64,000 nt of DNA. It comes from Draconibacterium mangrovi (GTDB taxonomy: Bacteria > Bacteroidota > Bacteroidia > Bacteroidales > Prolixibacteraceae). The notes beneath the pieces were generated by a model, which did not search any database, was not told the DNA's origin, and saw nothing but the letters and a program-made list of their open reading frames with translations. Location: assembly GCF_010586825.1 (NCBI RefSeq), contig NZ_JAAAGB010000008.1, positions 62,001-126,000 of the forward strand. Reading direction: 5' to 3'. Each line of letters starts with the position of its first letter. The stretch's first letter is position 1. Below, piece after piece: positions 35,198-44,800 of the stretch. Made by a program: the position numbers and the translations under genes.

Positions 35198-36499
35198 TTA
35201 TTTGCGAATTTTTGCTACTTCAAATTCTGCTCTACGATTTTTACGTTTGTTATCTAATGTTGTATTAGGAACAGCCGGTTTAGTTTCACCATAGTTATTA
35301 GAACCTACATAAGCGTTGTTCACACCTTTTTGCAGTAAGTACTTAACAACAGCCTGAGCACGTCTTTCAGACAATCCCATGTTGTATGATTCAGTACCAA
35401 TATCATCAGTGTGACCACCAATTACGATATCGTATTCTTTAGCAGCATTCAACTGATCAGCTAATTTATCCAATTCTGCTTTTGCTTCTGGTCTTAGAGT
35501 CGACTTGTCGAAATCGAAGTAGATAGTTGGAATTGAAATTTCACTCCAGTCTGGGCAACCATTGTTGCTTGCAGGACCTACTTCAGAAGGACAATCATCT
35601 TCACAGTCAATTACACCGTCGCCGTCTGAATCAAGTGGACAACCGTCAGCGTCAACAGGACATCCTTTTGGAGTATCAGGACACTTGTCTTTTGGATCTG
35701 GAACTCCGTCTTCGTCAGTATCAGGACAGCCATTGAATTTAGCCAATCCAGGAGTATCAGGACAGTCGTCATCTTTATCAGCAATTCCGTCACCATCTTT
35801 GTCTGGGCAACCATTTAAAGAAGCAGGACCAGCCTCTGTAGGACAGTCATCTTTGTAATCAGGAACTCCGTCGCCATCAGTATCGATCGGACAACCTTTT
35901 TCATCAACTTGTACTCCCGCAGGTGTACCAGGACATTCGTCTTTACGATCACTTACACCGTCACCGTCTTCATCTTTGGCTTTACCCAATGCGAATTCAA
36001 GCACACTGGTAACCTGAAAATGTTCGTCAGTCCATCCGTAAGCGTTGTTTGGATCATCTGAATGGTATCCTTTAATACTATTCACATAAGAGCCTGATAC
36101 GAAAAGTGAAGTTTTTTCACCAACAGGAAATTTTAATCCTGCACCATAGTCGAATGTAAAATCACTTTCATCGTTATCCCACATATAACCAGGACCACCA
36201 AACAGGTATGGCTGAATTGCCATATCGTCATTGTAAAGTTTCAAACGCAGGTTCAACAATGATGCAACTACATCAGTTCCGGCATCATTGAATGACCACC
36301 TGTTGTCAAGCATTAAATCGAACCTTGGAGACAGGTAACGACTAACATAAAAGTCAGCTAAAATTCCGGTAGCTTCGGTCTCAATGTTATATTCCAATCC
36401 GGGGCCAACTCCAATGCCCCATTTGTTGTCTGCATTTTGTGCGATGGTATAACCAAGGGACAAAACCAATGCAAATAAGAAAAGAGTAATTTTTTTCAT
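35198..36499 (-). CDS. OmpA-family outer-membrane protein with thrombospondin type 3 repeats
   Basis: The 433-residue protein has a signal peptide (about 1-20, LGYTIAQ), a beta-barrel of about 150 residues (21-170), a linker of TSP3 repeats (about 175-310; DGDGVxDxxDxCP units, expected to bind calcium) and a C-terminal OmpA peptidoglycan-binding domain (about 325-433: IYFDFDKSTLRPEA, GHTDDIGTESYNMGLSERRA, NRRAEFEV). This OprF-like layout is abundant in Bacteroidota and anchors the outer membrane to the cell wall. It is a single gene with its own terminator. Confidence 0.93.
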   Translation of the reverse strand: MKKITLFLFALVLSLGYTIAQNADNKWGIGVGPGLEYNIETEATGILADFYVSRYLSPRFDLMLDNRWSFNDAGTDVVASLLNLRLKLYNDDMAIQPYLFGGPGYMWDNDESDFTFDYGAGLKFPVGEKTSLFVSGSYVNSIKGYHSDDPNNAYGWTDEHFQVTSVLEFALGKAKDEDGDGVSDRKDECPGTPAGVQVDEKGCPIDTDGDGVPDYKDDCPTEAGPASLNGCPDKDGDGIADKDDDCPDTPGLAKFNGCPDTDEDGVPDPKDKCPDTPKGCPVDADGCPLDSDGDGVIDCEDDCPSEVGPASNNGCPDWSEISIPTIYFDFDKSTLRPEAKAELDKLADQLNAAKEYDIVIGGHTDDIGTESYNMGLSERRAQAVVKYLLQKGVNNAYVGSNNYGETKPAVPNTTLDNKRKNRRAEFEVAKIRK

Positions 36500-36661
36500 A
36501 GTTTTGAAATTATTTTTTTTGTTGTTTGTTGAATTCTACGGGCAATTTAGAAATTAATTCGCAGGTATCAAAAAAAGTTAGCAGTCTTAATTTCATGCTT
36601 AAGAATATTTTTTTCACAAATTTAAATATTTAAGTTCAATTAATTCAAAATATTAAACATT

Positions 36662-37201
36662 TTGTTCTCAATAATCGACATAGAAACTACCGGGCAAAGT
36701 TATAAAAACGGTAAAATTACCGAAATTGCAATTTATCAACACAACGGGCAAGAGGTTACCGACTCTTTTTCGACCCTTATTAATCCTGAAATGGACATCC
36801 CTTTTTTCATTACCGAGTTAACCGGAATAAATAATGAAATGGTAAGAACCGCTCCAAAATTTTACCAGGTGGCAAAAAAAATTATTGAGATGACAACGGG
36901 GCGAACGTTTGTTGCCCACAATGCAAGTTTCGATTATAAGTTTATAAAAGAAGAATATGCACGCCTTGGATACAATTATCATCGGAAAACAATGTGTACG
37001 GTTAAACTATCGCGAAAACTGCTTCCCGGACATCTATCCTATTCGCTGGGGAAGCTATGTGACGATTTAGGTATTGAAATTAATGGCAGGCACCGCGCTG
37101 CCGGCGATGCACTTGCCACTGCAAAACTTTTTGATATTCTTGTTGATCGAAACGACTCGCTGGGAAATCCCAAAGCCGTCAACAATTACAAATTGTTTTA
37201 A
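36662..37201 (+). CDS. DEDDh 3'-5' exonuclease (DnaQ/PolC-type)
   Basis: The 179-residue exonuclease has ExoI IDIETTG (D6, E8), ExoII VAHNASFDYKFIKEE and ExoIII HRAAGDALAT with the His of the DEDDh class. The family proofreads for DNA polymerase or trims nucleic acids. Many Bacteroidota proteins fuse this domain to a GIY-YIG nuclease; here the C-terminus stops soon after the domain, so it is the short form. The start is TTG 36662, directly before FSIIDIE; no ATG lies in frame upstream. Its stop codon overlaps the stop of the convergent DUF5606 gene by four bases. Confidence 0.85.
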   Translation: MFSIIDIETTGQSYKNGKITEIAIYQHNGQEVTDSFSTLINPEMDIPFFITELTGINNEMVRTAPKFYQVAKKIIEMTTGRTFVAHNASFDYKFIKEEYARLGYNYHRKTMCTVKLSRKLLPGHLSYSLGKLCDDLGIEINGRHRAAGDALATAKLFDILVDRNDSLGNPKAVNNYKLF

Positions 37202-37620
37202 TCTTCTTTTTCTTCAGTTGTTTCGTCCTCTTCAGTTTCTGAAAAGTCAAGCATATCCTTTTCCTGCAAAGCATTGTACCACTGCAGTACTTTTTTAATG
37301 TCGGAAACATATACCCGATCCTGATCGTAATCAGGCAGTACTTTCTCAAAATAAGTCTTCAACTCATTTCCCGACGATTTATGCGAAATGGCTGCTCCAC
37401 CATCCTCGGTATCAGAAATGGCTTTAAAAACATCCTTTAACGGCACATCACTTTCGTGAGTGTAAATGGCTATATCTTCCAATGCCGATACCTTTGCGGT
37501 TGAATAAACCGGCATACGCTTTTGCGTGTCTAACGATTCAACAATAATGCTGTTTTTACTTTCGGCAACCATTTTGAACAGTCCCGAGTGTCCTGAAATT
37601 GCTAATATACCTTTTAACAT
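37198..37620 (-). CDS. DUF5606 protein
   Basis: The 140-residue cytoplasmic protein matches the Bacteroidota-specific DUF5606 family: MLKGILAISGHSGLFKMVAESKN at the N-terminus, VSALEDIAIYT and LPDYDQDRVYVSDIKKVLQWYNAL. The last 20 residues are nearly all acidic. Function is not established. It is convergent with the exonuclease and the two stop codons overlap (TTAA shared at 37198-37201), leaving no room for a terminator between them. Confidence 0.8.
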   Translation of the reverse strand: MLKGILAISGHSGLFKMVAESKNSIIVESLDTQKRMPVYSTAKVSALEDIAIYTHESDVPLKDVFKAISDTEDGGAAISHKSSGNELKTYFEKVLPDYDQDRVYVSDIKKVLQWYNALQEKDMLDFSETEEDETTEEKED

Positions 37621-37682
37621 GACTATCTAATTTTCGGCGAAGATACAATTTTTGTAGATTTCAAAAAGTAAGTACATGAAGT

Positions 37683-37722
37683 AAAAAGCCGGAAGCTTGC
37701 CTGTTTTGGCGAACTCCCGGCT
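37683..37722 (-). terminator. Terminator of the BtuB-like receptor gene
   Basis: A stem of about 15 bp with one mismatch, built on AGCCGG (37722-37717) and CCGGCT (37692-37687) on the minus strand, is followed by five Ts. It lies 46 bases past the stop at 37768. Confidence 0.75.
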
Positions 37723-37767
37723 CAAAATATTAATTTTTAAGATCTTAAATCAAGCGTTAAAAACAAT

Positions 37768-39864
37768 TTAATTAAATCCTATTTTATATATAACCCCGGT
37801 TTTAAACCAACGCCCGGGCTGTATTACATTACCAATGTCGTTGTATTGTTTATCCAGAATGTTGTTTACCGAAGCAAAAACCGAGAACTGCTTTCTCCGG
37901 TAGCTCAACTTTCCGTCGAAAACCCAGAACGGATCGTACGACACTTCCCCAACCGGTATTTTATTTTCGAACCGGGTGTAGCTACCTTCCCTATCCTGGA
38001 AAACAAAATGCAAATCGAGCTGCAGCCCTTTCACCAGTTGCTCGCTAAGCGAACCAACCAGTTTATGTTTCAGGTTATCCAAAGCATAATTCGATACCAA
38101 ATCGGCATTTCCTTTTTCTACATTATTATATAGGTAACTGATTTGAATATTTGGATAGTGGCTTCCAAACTCATTTCGGAACAGCAACTGCGCCTGAACC
38201 TCCGTACCCAGGTTATTTATCTCGGTCAGGTTTTGCGGTTGCCAGATCTCCGAAGTAGGATCTTCCTTTACCCAATCAATAATATCTTTTCCATGGCGGT
38301 AAAAAACAACAGCGTGCCCGCGCACCAGTTTCGATCGTAGTTTTAAACCACCTTCCAAGGTGGCCGACTTTTCAGGTTTCAAATCGGGGTTACCAATGTT
38401 CGACGGGCCATCGTAATACAAATCGGTAAAAGTTGGCATACGCAACGACGTGTTGTAACTCGAGTACAATTTTACCGCATCCGATACATTATAACTCACA
38501 TCAATTCCCGGAAAAACATTTAATCCCAAATCACTTCCCGAAATGTAGTTTGCCATCAGCCCGGCTGTAAACGTCCACTTATTTATATAGTATGCGTGTT
38601 CCAAAAATCCGGAAACCGTATTGCGGTCATCCGATTTGGTAAACTGTGCATCTTCTCCCGGCACATCTTTTGGTTCGTCCATATCCAAACCAAGCGTATT
38701 ACTATATATCTGTTCTCGGCGAAATTCAACTCCGAACGCCGTTTTCCCGGCAGCCCATTTTACCCACGAGTTAAGATTGGCACCGTAAACATTCGTAAGG
38801 TGATAATTATGTCCGCTGTACCAGCCCGGCAGCGTGTCGTTTTGCCAAACGTTGTAACCATCGTTGGTTAAGCCATATTTATCGGTTCGGTACAATTCAA
38901 ACCGATCGTGATGCCGCCTGTAATAAACAACCGGAGTGAGATGCAATGGCCCGTTACCTTCCCATTTCAGCGAAGTGAACAATGTTTTTGTGGCTTCGTA
39001 CTGGTTCGGGTATTTTGGCGTGTAAAAGCTGTTTGCACCAAATCCCTTTTCTGAAAGCCCCAACTGAAACTTTAACGTACCCTTTTCGGTATTCAACTGA
39101 TTGGAATAAAAGCCATTCAGTTCATTAAAATCGGTGTTGTTGGTGTAACCGTCCGATATTTTTCCGTTAAAAGCGAGCATGTGTTGCATTTTGCCGGTTG
39201 AAAACGATCCCGAAAGATTTCCATCGAAATACCCGAAGCTACCACCCGAAACGGCAGCAGAAATTTCAGAATTTGCCGTCTGACGTGTTACAATATTAAT
39301 AGCCCCCGAAAAAGCGTTGGGTCCATATACACGTGCAGCCGGTCCTTCGAGAATCTCTATTCGCTCGATTTGGGCTAAACTTACTGGTAGATTTAAATTG
39401 TGATGGCCGGTTTGCGGGTCGGTGATGTTGATGCCGTTAAGCAGGATTAATGTTTGGTCGAAAGTACCACCGCGAACACTAACGTCCGCCTGTACTCCTT
39501 CTGTTCCCCGTTGCCGTATGTCGATAGCTGCAACATACTCTAACAGGTCCTGAACACTCTGAGCCGGCGCCGCCTCAATTTCTTTACTCTCAATCACGGA
39601 AATTATCCGTGCAACCTGCGAATACAATGCAGGTGTTCGTTGCGCACTAACCTCGATCTCATCAAGGTCGTACTCCATTTTAACTTCAGAAGTGTCCTGA
39701 ACAGTTGCCATGGTGATTACAGGTGCTGATAGTAAATACACCACCGATAACACTGAAATGACAACTTGTTTTCTGACCGTTAGAAAAGAAGAATAGTTCT
39801 TCCTTCCCCACTTTCTGAAAGTTAAAACAGATTGCGCATCATGATTAAACTTCAAATTTTTCAT
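37768..39864 (-). CDS. BtuB-like TonB-dependent receptor
   Basis: The 698-residue receptor lacks the CarboxypepD domain and has a classic plug (about 65-185: EIEVSAQRTP, VQDLLEYVAAIDIRQRG, DVSVRGGTFDQTLILLNGI, GPNAFSGAINIVT) and barrel (about 190-698), as in vitamin B12/BtuB-type receptors. The N-terminus is long: about 30 residues (RKWGRKNYSSF...) precede the hydrophobic signal at about 31-52. This extended, arginine-rich leader occurs in a group of Bacteroidota receptors. No cobalamin riboswitch core was seen in the 312 bases upstream; a -7 element TATATTTG lies at 39959-39952 (minus). The substrate is therefore open. Confidence 0.85.
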   Translation of the reverse strand: MKNLKFNHDAQSVLTFRKWGRKNYSSFLTVRKQVVISVLSVVYLLSAPVITMATVQDTSEVKMEYDLDEIEVSAQRTPALYSQVARIISVIESKEIEAAPAQSVQDLLEYVAAIDIRQRGTEGVQADVSVRGGTFDQTLILLNGINITDPQTGHHNLNLPVSLAQIERIEILEGPAARVYGPNAFSGAINIVTRQTANSEISAAVSGGSFGYFDGNLSGSFSTGKMQHMLAFNGKISDGYTNNTDFNELNGFYSNQLNTEKGTLKFQLGLSEKGFGANSFYTPKYPNQYEATKTLFTSLKWEGNGPLHLTPVVYYRRHHDRFELYRTDKYGLTNDGYNVWQNDTLPGWYSGHNYHLTNVYGANLNSWVKWAAGKTAFGVEFRREQIYSNTLGLDMDEPKDVPGEDAQFTKSDDRNTVSGFLEHAYYINKWTFTAGLMANYISGSDLGLNVFPGIDVSYNVSDAVKLYSSYNTSLRMPTFTDLYYDGPSNIGNPDLKPEKSATLEGGLKLRSKLVRGHAVVFYRHGKDIIDWVKEDPTSEIWQPQNLTEINNLGTEVQAQLLFRNEFGSHYPNIQISYLYNNVEKGNADLVSNYALDNLKHKLVGSLSEQLVKGLQLDLHFVFQDREGSYTRFENKIPVGEVSYDPFWVFDGKLSYRRKQFSVFASVNNILDKQYNDIGNVIQPGRWFKTGVIYKIGFN

Positions 39865-40176
39865 TATAATACTAATTGAACTTTAACAGACAGAATTCAT
39901 TAAACGCTTGATTTTTTTTTTATCGACTTATCCTGTCTCAAATTCGAATGACAAATATACGCTTTACAATTATATATCGACTACCTCTATCACAGGAGCT
40001 CCTATGGAAACACAGACTTAACAATGCTTTTCGTAACCTTTAACCAATCAACGCGTTACCACAATAGAGAATCTTTATCCTGCATAGATAGAATCGACTG
40101 ATTTAGGTCATCATTTATTTGCAAAAAGGGACTCGTTTGACTTAAATTTGTTTAGACAAATTAAAAATAAGACGCC
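39865..40176. other. 312-bp divergent gap between receptor and sigma-factor genes
   Basis: It holds the -7 element of the receptor gene (39952-39959, minus) and the full promoter of the sigma factor (40118-40150, plus). I saw no ORF and no riboswitch pattern. Confidence 0.5.
40118..40150 (+). promoter_or_regulatory. Promoter of the ECF sigma gene
   Basis: TTTG (40118-40121), a 21-base spacer and TAAATTTG (40143-40150) precede the ATG at 40177. This is the housekeeping consensus, so the sigma gene does not seem to need its own product for basal expression. Confidence 0.65.
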
Positions 40177-40686
40177 ATGACTCAGATTCAATTTAACAAC
40201 GCTTTACTCGGCTTGAGTGACAAATTGCATTACTATGCACTTAGTTTAACTGCTGACTCGGAAAGAGCTGACGATCTGTTGCAAGAGACTTTCCTTAAGG
40301 CATTAACTTATCGTGACAAGTTTACACAAAACACGAATTTCAAGGCATGGATTTACACCATTATGAAGAACACCTTCATTAATGATTACCGTAGAAACGT
40401 AAAAACAAAGAACACCTTTGATGGTTCAAACAACGATTTCCATCTGATGTTCTCGAAAGACAAAGTTTATCCTGCGCCCGATTCGTTCTACAGTTCAAAA
40501 GAAATTAACAAAAGCATTAATGCTTTAGAAGATGAATATCGCGTTCCTTTTCGCATGTTTTTAGAAGGATACAAATACAAAGAAATTGCAGAGCAACTTG
40601 ATTTACCACTAGGTACTGTTAAGAGTCGTATTTTCTTCACTCGCAAGAAACTGGAGAAAGCATTAAACGAATATTCAGAAAATTAA
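40177..40686 (+). CDS. ECF RNA polymerase sigma factor
   Basis: The 169-residue sigma-70 family protein has region 2 (about 10-80: DDLLQETFLKALTYRDKF, NFKAWIYTIMKNTFINDYRR) and region 4 (about 110-160: YKYKEIAEQLDLPLGTVKSRIFFTRKKLEKAL). No anti-sigma gene follows: the next thing is a terminator 28 bases on, then a gap. Single ECF genes of this type, with a conserved sequence, are frequent in Bacteroidota. The regulon is unknown. Confidence 0.9.
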   Translation: MTQIQFNNALLGLSDKLHYYALSLTADSERADDLLQETFLKALTYRDKFTQNTNFKAWIYTIMKNTFINDYRRNVKTKNTFDGSNNDFHLMFSKDKVYPAPDSFYSSKEINKSINALEDEYRVPFRMFLEGYKYKEIAEQLDLPLGTVKSRIFFTRKKLEKALNEYSEN

Positions 40687-40714
40687 TAATAGAGATAACG
40701 TGTATTGGTTTTTA

Positions 40715-40745
40715 AAAGGTCTTCAATTTTGAAGGCCTTTTTTTT
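40715..40745 (+). terminator. Terminator of the ECF sigma gene
   Basis: AAAGGTCTTC (40715-40724) pairs with GAAGGCCTTT (40731-40740) and ends in a run of Ts. A second inverted repeat with Ts follows at 40752-40790 (AAAAAGGATGTCA with TGACATCTTTTTT) and may be a back-up terminator. Confidence 0.8.
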
Positions 40746-40845
40746 ATGGACAAAAAGGATGTCATCTTTTGTATAAGGTGACATCTTTTTTGCTTACACA
40801 AACCCTAAATCTTTGTTATTTTTATAAAATAATTTATACCTTCTT

Positions 40846-40865
40846 CTCCCCTAATGTTAGGGGAG
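40846..40865. repeat. Small REP-like palindrome
   Basis: CTCCCCTA and TAGGGGAG form an 8-bp inverted repeat with a four-base loop. GC-rich sequence follows (to about 40910). It resembles the dispersed CTCCCC...GGGGAG intergenic elements of Bacteroidota. It lies 66 bases before the DJ-1 start. Confidence 0.5.
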
Positions 40866-40930
40866 GTGTCAGCGTAAGGCTTAAGGGCGGGTTGACAGAG
40901 GGGTAATGTTTCGAATTACAAATTAATACC

Positions 40931-41479
40931 ATGAAAAAAATTGCAGTTCATTTAGCCGAAGGATTTGAAGAAATTGAAGCCATAAGTATTATTGATGTAC
41001 TTCGCCGCGCCGTTTTTGACGTTACCATTGTTTCCATGAACAAATCGATGGAAGTAGACGGAGCACACCAAATTACCGTAAAAGCCGATACGCTGTTTGA
41101 AGACCTGGATTACGATAACATCGATATGATCGTGCTTCCGGGAGGAATGCCGGGGGCGGCAAATTTAAAAGCACACAGTGGTCTGCGAGAGCAAATCTTA
41201 AACTTTAATGATATGCAAAAACCGCTGGCTGCTATTTGTGCTGCTCCAATGGTGTTCGGGAACCTGGGTTTGCTGAAAGAAAAAAAGGCAACTTGTTTCC
41301 CGGGATTTGAAGATGAACTGCACGGAGCAATTATTACCGGAGAAGCGGTGGCAGAAGCCGGAAACATTATTACCGGAAAAGGTGCAGGTGTAGCCATCAA
41401 GTTTGCTCTTAAAATTGTAGAGCTGTTTAATGGGAAAGAAGTTGCCGACGATTTGGCAGCCAAAATGATAGCGAATTAA
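40931..41479 (+). CDS. DJ-1/PfpI family protein (YajL-like)
   Basis: The 182-residue protein has the flavodoxin-like DJ-1 fold. The reactive cysteine C103 lies in the nucleophile elbow AICAAP, and a glutamate at 14 or 15 in AEGFEEIEA is the usual partner. Also seen are the PGGMPGAANL loop and GAGVAIKFALKIVE near the end. Members act as glyoxalase/deglycase-like or protein-repair proteins, and the activity is debated. It is followed directly by the second 21-bp repeat array. Confidence 0.88.
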   Translation: MKKIAVHLAEGFEEIEAISIIDVLRRAVFDVTIVSMNKSMEVDGAHQITVKADTLFEDLDYDNIDMIVLPGGMPGAANLKAHSGLREQILNFNDMQKPLAAICAAPMVFGNLGLLKEKKATCFPGFEDELHGAIITGEAVAEAGNIITGKGAGVAIKFALKIVELFNGKEVADDLAAKMIAN

Positions 41480-41524
41480 AAAGGTATAAAATCAATTCTA
41501 TCTCAAGTTGCATTTTTGCGATAC

Positions 41525-41734
41525 GATCCGCAGTCTTTGAGTAACAATCCGTAGTCTTTGAGATGCAATCCTGGGTTCTTGAGCAACGATCCGGGGTCTC
41601 TGAGATGCGATCCGGGGTTCTTGCCCAACGATCCGCACCTTCTGAGACGCAATCCGCACATATTGAATAACAATCCGCAGCTTCTGATTAACAATCCGGG
41701 CTTATTGCTATCCGATTCGGAAGTATCTCTTTAC
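41525..41734. repeat. 21-bp tandem repeat array, ten units
   Basis: Ten head-to-tail units of exactly 21 bp run 41525-41734, each starting GATCCG or AATCCG, with TT(C/T)TTGA near the middle. Unit ends alternate between AAC and TGC/CGC types in the first six units. The last two units are degenerate. Like the array at 10.2 kb it fills a gap between convergent genes (DJ-1 and purL), but the unit sequence is different. The minus frame reads as heptads (LLxKxxG-like) without a usable start or signal, so I do not call a gene. Confidence 0.85.
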
Positions 41735-41770
41735 AATACGTGCTTTTCGTAATCAACTTTGTAAAAAACA

Positions 41771-41800
41771 AAAGCCGCCTCGTTAAACGATAGCGGCTTT
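41771..41800 (-). terminator. Terminator of purL
   Basis: AAAGCCGC and GCGGCTTT (41771-41778/41793-41800) form a stem; on the minus strand it is followed by T-rich sequence (plus AAAAAACA just to the left). It lies 23 bases past the purL stop. Confidence 0.75.
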
Positions 41801-41822
41801 CTTATATCCTCTTCCGAAATGT

Positions 41823-44800
41823 TTATTTCGTTTTCTCTGCGATCCAGTTTTTAGCATTTACAAAAGCCTGAATCCAAGGTGCAACCTCATCGGCTTTTCT
41901 GTCAGCAGGGTAATTTGCCCAAAGATGCGGTTTGAAAGCACGTTCCAGGTGAGGCATCATTACCAAATGACGGCCATCATCAGAACACAACGACGCAGCG
42001 TTAAAGTGCGATCCGTTTGGATTACCCGGATAACCTTCGTTACTGTATTTCATCGGAATATTGTACTGTTCTTCGTTAAACGGCAAGTAGAATTTACCTT
42101 CGCCGTGTGCCACCCAGATTCCGAGTTTCATTCCGGCCATATTTTCCAACATCACCGATTTGTTGTCCTGAATATCAACATTCAGGAACGACGATTCGAA
42201 TTTACCCGATTCGTTGTGCAACATTTTTGGTTGAATGCTGTGCTCAGGATAAACAACTCCCAATTCCACCATTACCTGGCAACCGTTACAAACACCTAAA
42301 CTCAAGGTATCTTCGCGTTGGTAGAATTTCTCCAGTGCCACTCGTGCCGTTTCGTTGAATTTAAAAGCTCCGGCCCAACCTTTTGCCGAACCAAGAACAT
42401 CAGAGTTAGAGAATCCACCAACGAAAACAATCATGTTAACGTCTTCCAGCGTTTCGCGTCCTGCAATCAGGTCGGTCATATGAACATCTTTCACATCCAT
42501 TCCGGCAAGGTACATCGCGTACGCCATCTCGCGGTCGCCGTTTACACCTTTCTCCCGGATAATTGCAGCTTTTACACCCGAAGCCGTGCGGCGCTTCAGG
42601 TCGATGCCCAAATCGGCAGCTTTTCCGGTGAAATCTTTAAAGTCGAATTTTAATCCCTGATCTTTATAATTTTTAAAACGTTCCAGCGCCTTTTCTTCTC
42701 CACTTTGTTTGCGGTCTAACAAATACGATGTTTTAAACCACATTTCGCGTAAGGAGTTGATATCAAAGTCGGCTTCGATAGTGCGGTTCATCACCCTTAC
42801 TTTACGGTAAGGAACAGGGAAACCTAACGACATGAACTCTACTCCGGCATCAGTAAGTTGCTTTTTCACCTCATCGTTATCAGCACACTGAATAACAATT
42901 CCAGGGTTCTCAGCCAATAATATTTTCGCCAGATCTTCTTCCTCAAAAGAAGTAACATCTACTTTCATTCCGCCTTTTACGTTGGCGAAACACATTTCAA
43001 GCAAAGTAGTGATCAAACCTCCCGAAGCCACATCATGCCCGGCAAGAATCAGTTCCTGTTCGATAAGATCCTGAACTGTATTAAATGCCGTTACAAATTT
43101 TGCAGGATCAGCAACTGTTGGTGCCGTGCGACCAAGTTTATTGATCGACTGTGCAAAAGCACTTCCACCAAGCGCACGCTCCATAAACGACAAGTCAATG
43201 TACAGAATCTCTTTGCTTTCGTCGTTTACCAATACAGGCTCAACCACTTTTTTCACATCGGTAACTTCGCCCGACGATGAAATGATTACCGTTCCCGGTG
43301 CCAATACCACATCGCCTTTGTATTTCTGTGTCATCGACATTGAGTCTTTACCGGTCGGAATGTTAATTCCCAATGCACAGGCAAAGTCGCTGGCTGCTTT
43401 TACGGCGTTGTAAATACGGGCATTTTCTCCCGGATTTTTAGCCGGCCACATCCAGTTGGCACTCAACGATACACTTTTAATTTTATCGGGCATTGGCGCC
43501 CAGATAATATTTGTCAGCGACTCGGCAATTGCAAGCACCGAACCTCTTTCAGCATCAACAAGTGCTGCTACCGGTGCGTTACCGATTGCAGTTGCCAATC
43601 CGGCTTTCCCCTGGTAATCGAGTGTAATTACACCGCAGTTATTCAGTGGCAATTGCAATTCGCCGGCGCATTGCTGTTTGGCAATTCGTCCGGTTACCGA
43701 GCGGTCAACCTTGTTGGTCAGCCAGTCTTTACTTGCCACCGACTCCAGTTGAATGGTTTGTTCAACCAAGTCGTATATTTCTTCCCAGTTGTATTCTAAT
43801 TCGTCAAACTCAGGAACGATGGTTTCATCCTCCATTATTGTTTTCGGAGGATTTCCGAACATGTATCCCAACTGCCAGTCGATCGATTTTTCCCCGGTTT
43901 TTGAGTTCTCAAAAGTAAACTGCATATCGCCGGTTGTTTCACCGATTTCGTAAATTGGTGCACGCTCGCGTTCTGCAATCTTACGAAGTAACTCAACATG
44001 CTCCGGTTTCATAACCAATCCCATGCGCTCCTGCGACTCGTTACCAATAATTTCTTTTTGCGAAAGGGTTGGATCGCCAACAGGTAATTTCGATGTATCG
44101 ATTTTTCCTCCGGTTGTTTCAACCAGTTCGGACAAACAGTTCAGGTGTCCACCTGCACCGTGGTCATGAATTGAAATGATCGGATTATCATCAGCCTCAC
44201 TCAGCGCACGAATGGCATTGTAAGCTCTTTTCTGCATTTCAGGGTTAGCACGTTGAACAGCATTCAATTCAATATGGTTTTCGAATTCACCTGTTGCCAC
44301 CGACGAAACAGCGCCACCACCCATTCCAATGCGGTAATTATCGCCACCAAGCAACACTACTTTATCACCTTTGCCCGGCTCATCTTTCAAGCTATCCTTT
44401 TTGTTTCCAAAACCAATACCACCTGCAAGCATGATTACTTTATCGTAACCATATTTCACAAAGTCCTCGAAATGCTCGAAAGTAAGCAGTGATCCTGTAA
44501 TAAGTGGCTGACCAAACTTGTTACCAAAATCGCTGGCACCGTTTGATGCTTTAATCAGGATTTCTTCAGGAGTTTGGTACAACCAATCACGTTCTTCGGT
44601 TGCCTGCTCCCACGAACGTTGTGCTTCGGTACGTGGATACGATGTCATATAAACCGCCGTTCCGGCAATTGGCAAAGCACCTTTTCCACCGGCAATACGG
44701 TCGCGAATCTCTCCACCTGTTCCAGTTGCTGCACCGTTAAAGGGCTCAACTGTTGTTGGGAAGTTATGTGTTTCGGCCTTTAACGAAAGAACCGTTTCAA

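Noticed and set aside
39865-40176. Cobalamin riboswitch before the BtuB-like receptor
   Set aside because: I could not find the B12-box or the usual conserved cores by eye.
40177-40930. Anti-sigma factor gene after the ECF sigma gene
   Set aside because: Only terminator-like hairpins and a short palindrome are present before the DJ-1 gene.
41503-41694. Minus-strand heptad ORF over the second array
   Set aside because: Same reason: the 21-bp period makes open frames; unit sequence, not protein sequence, is conserved.
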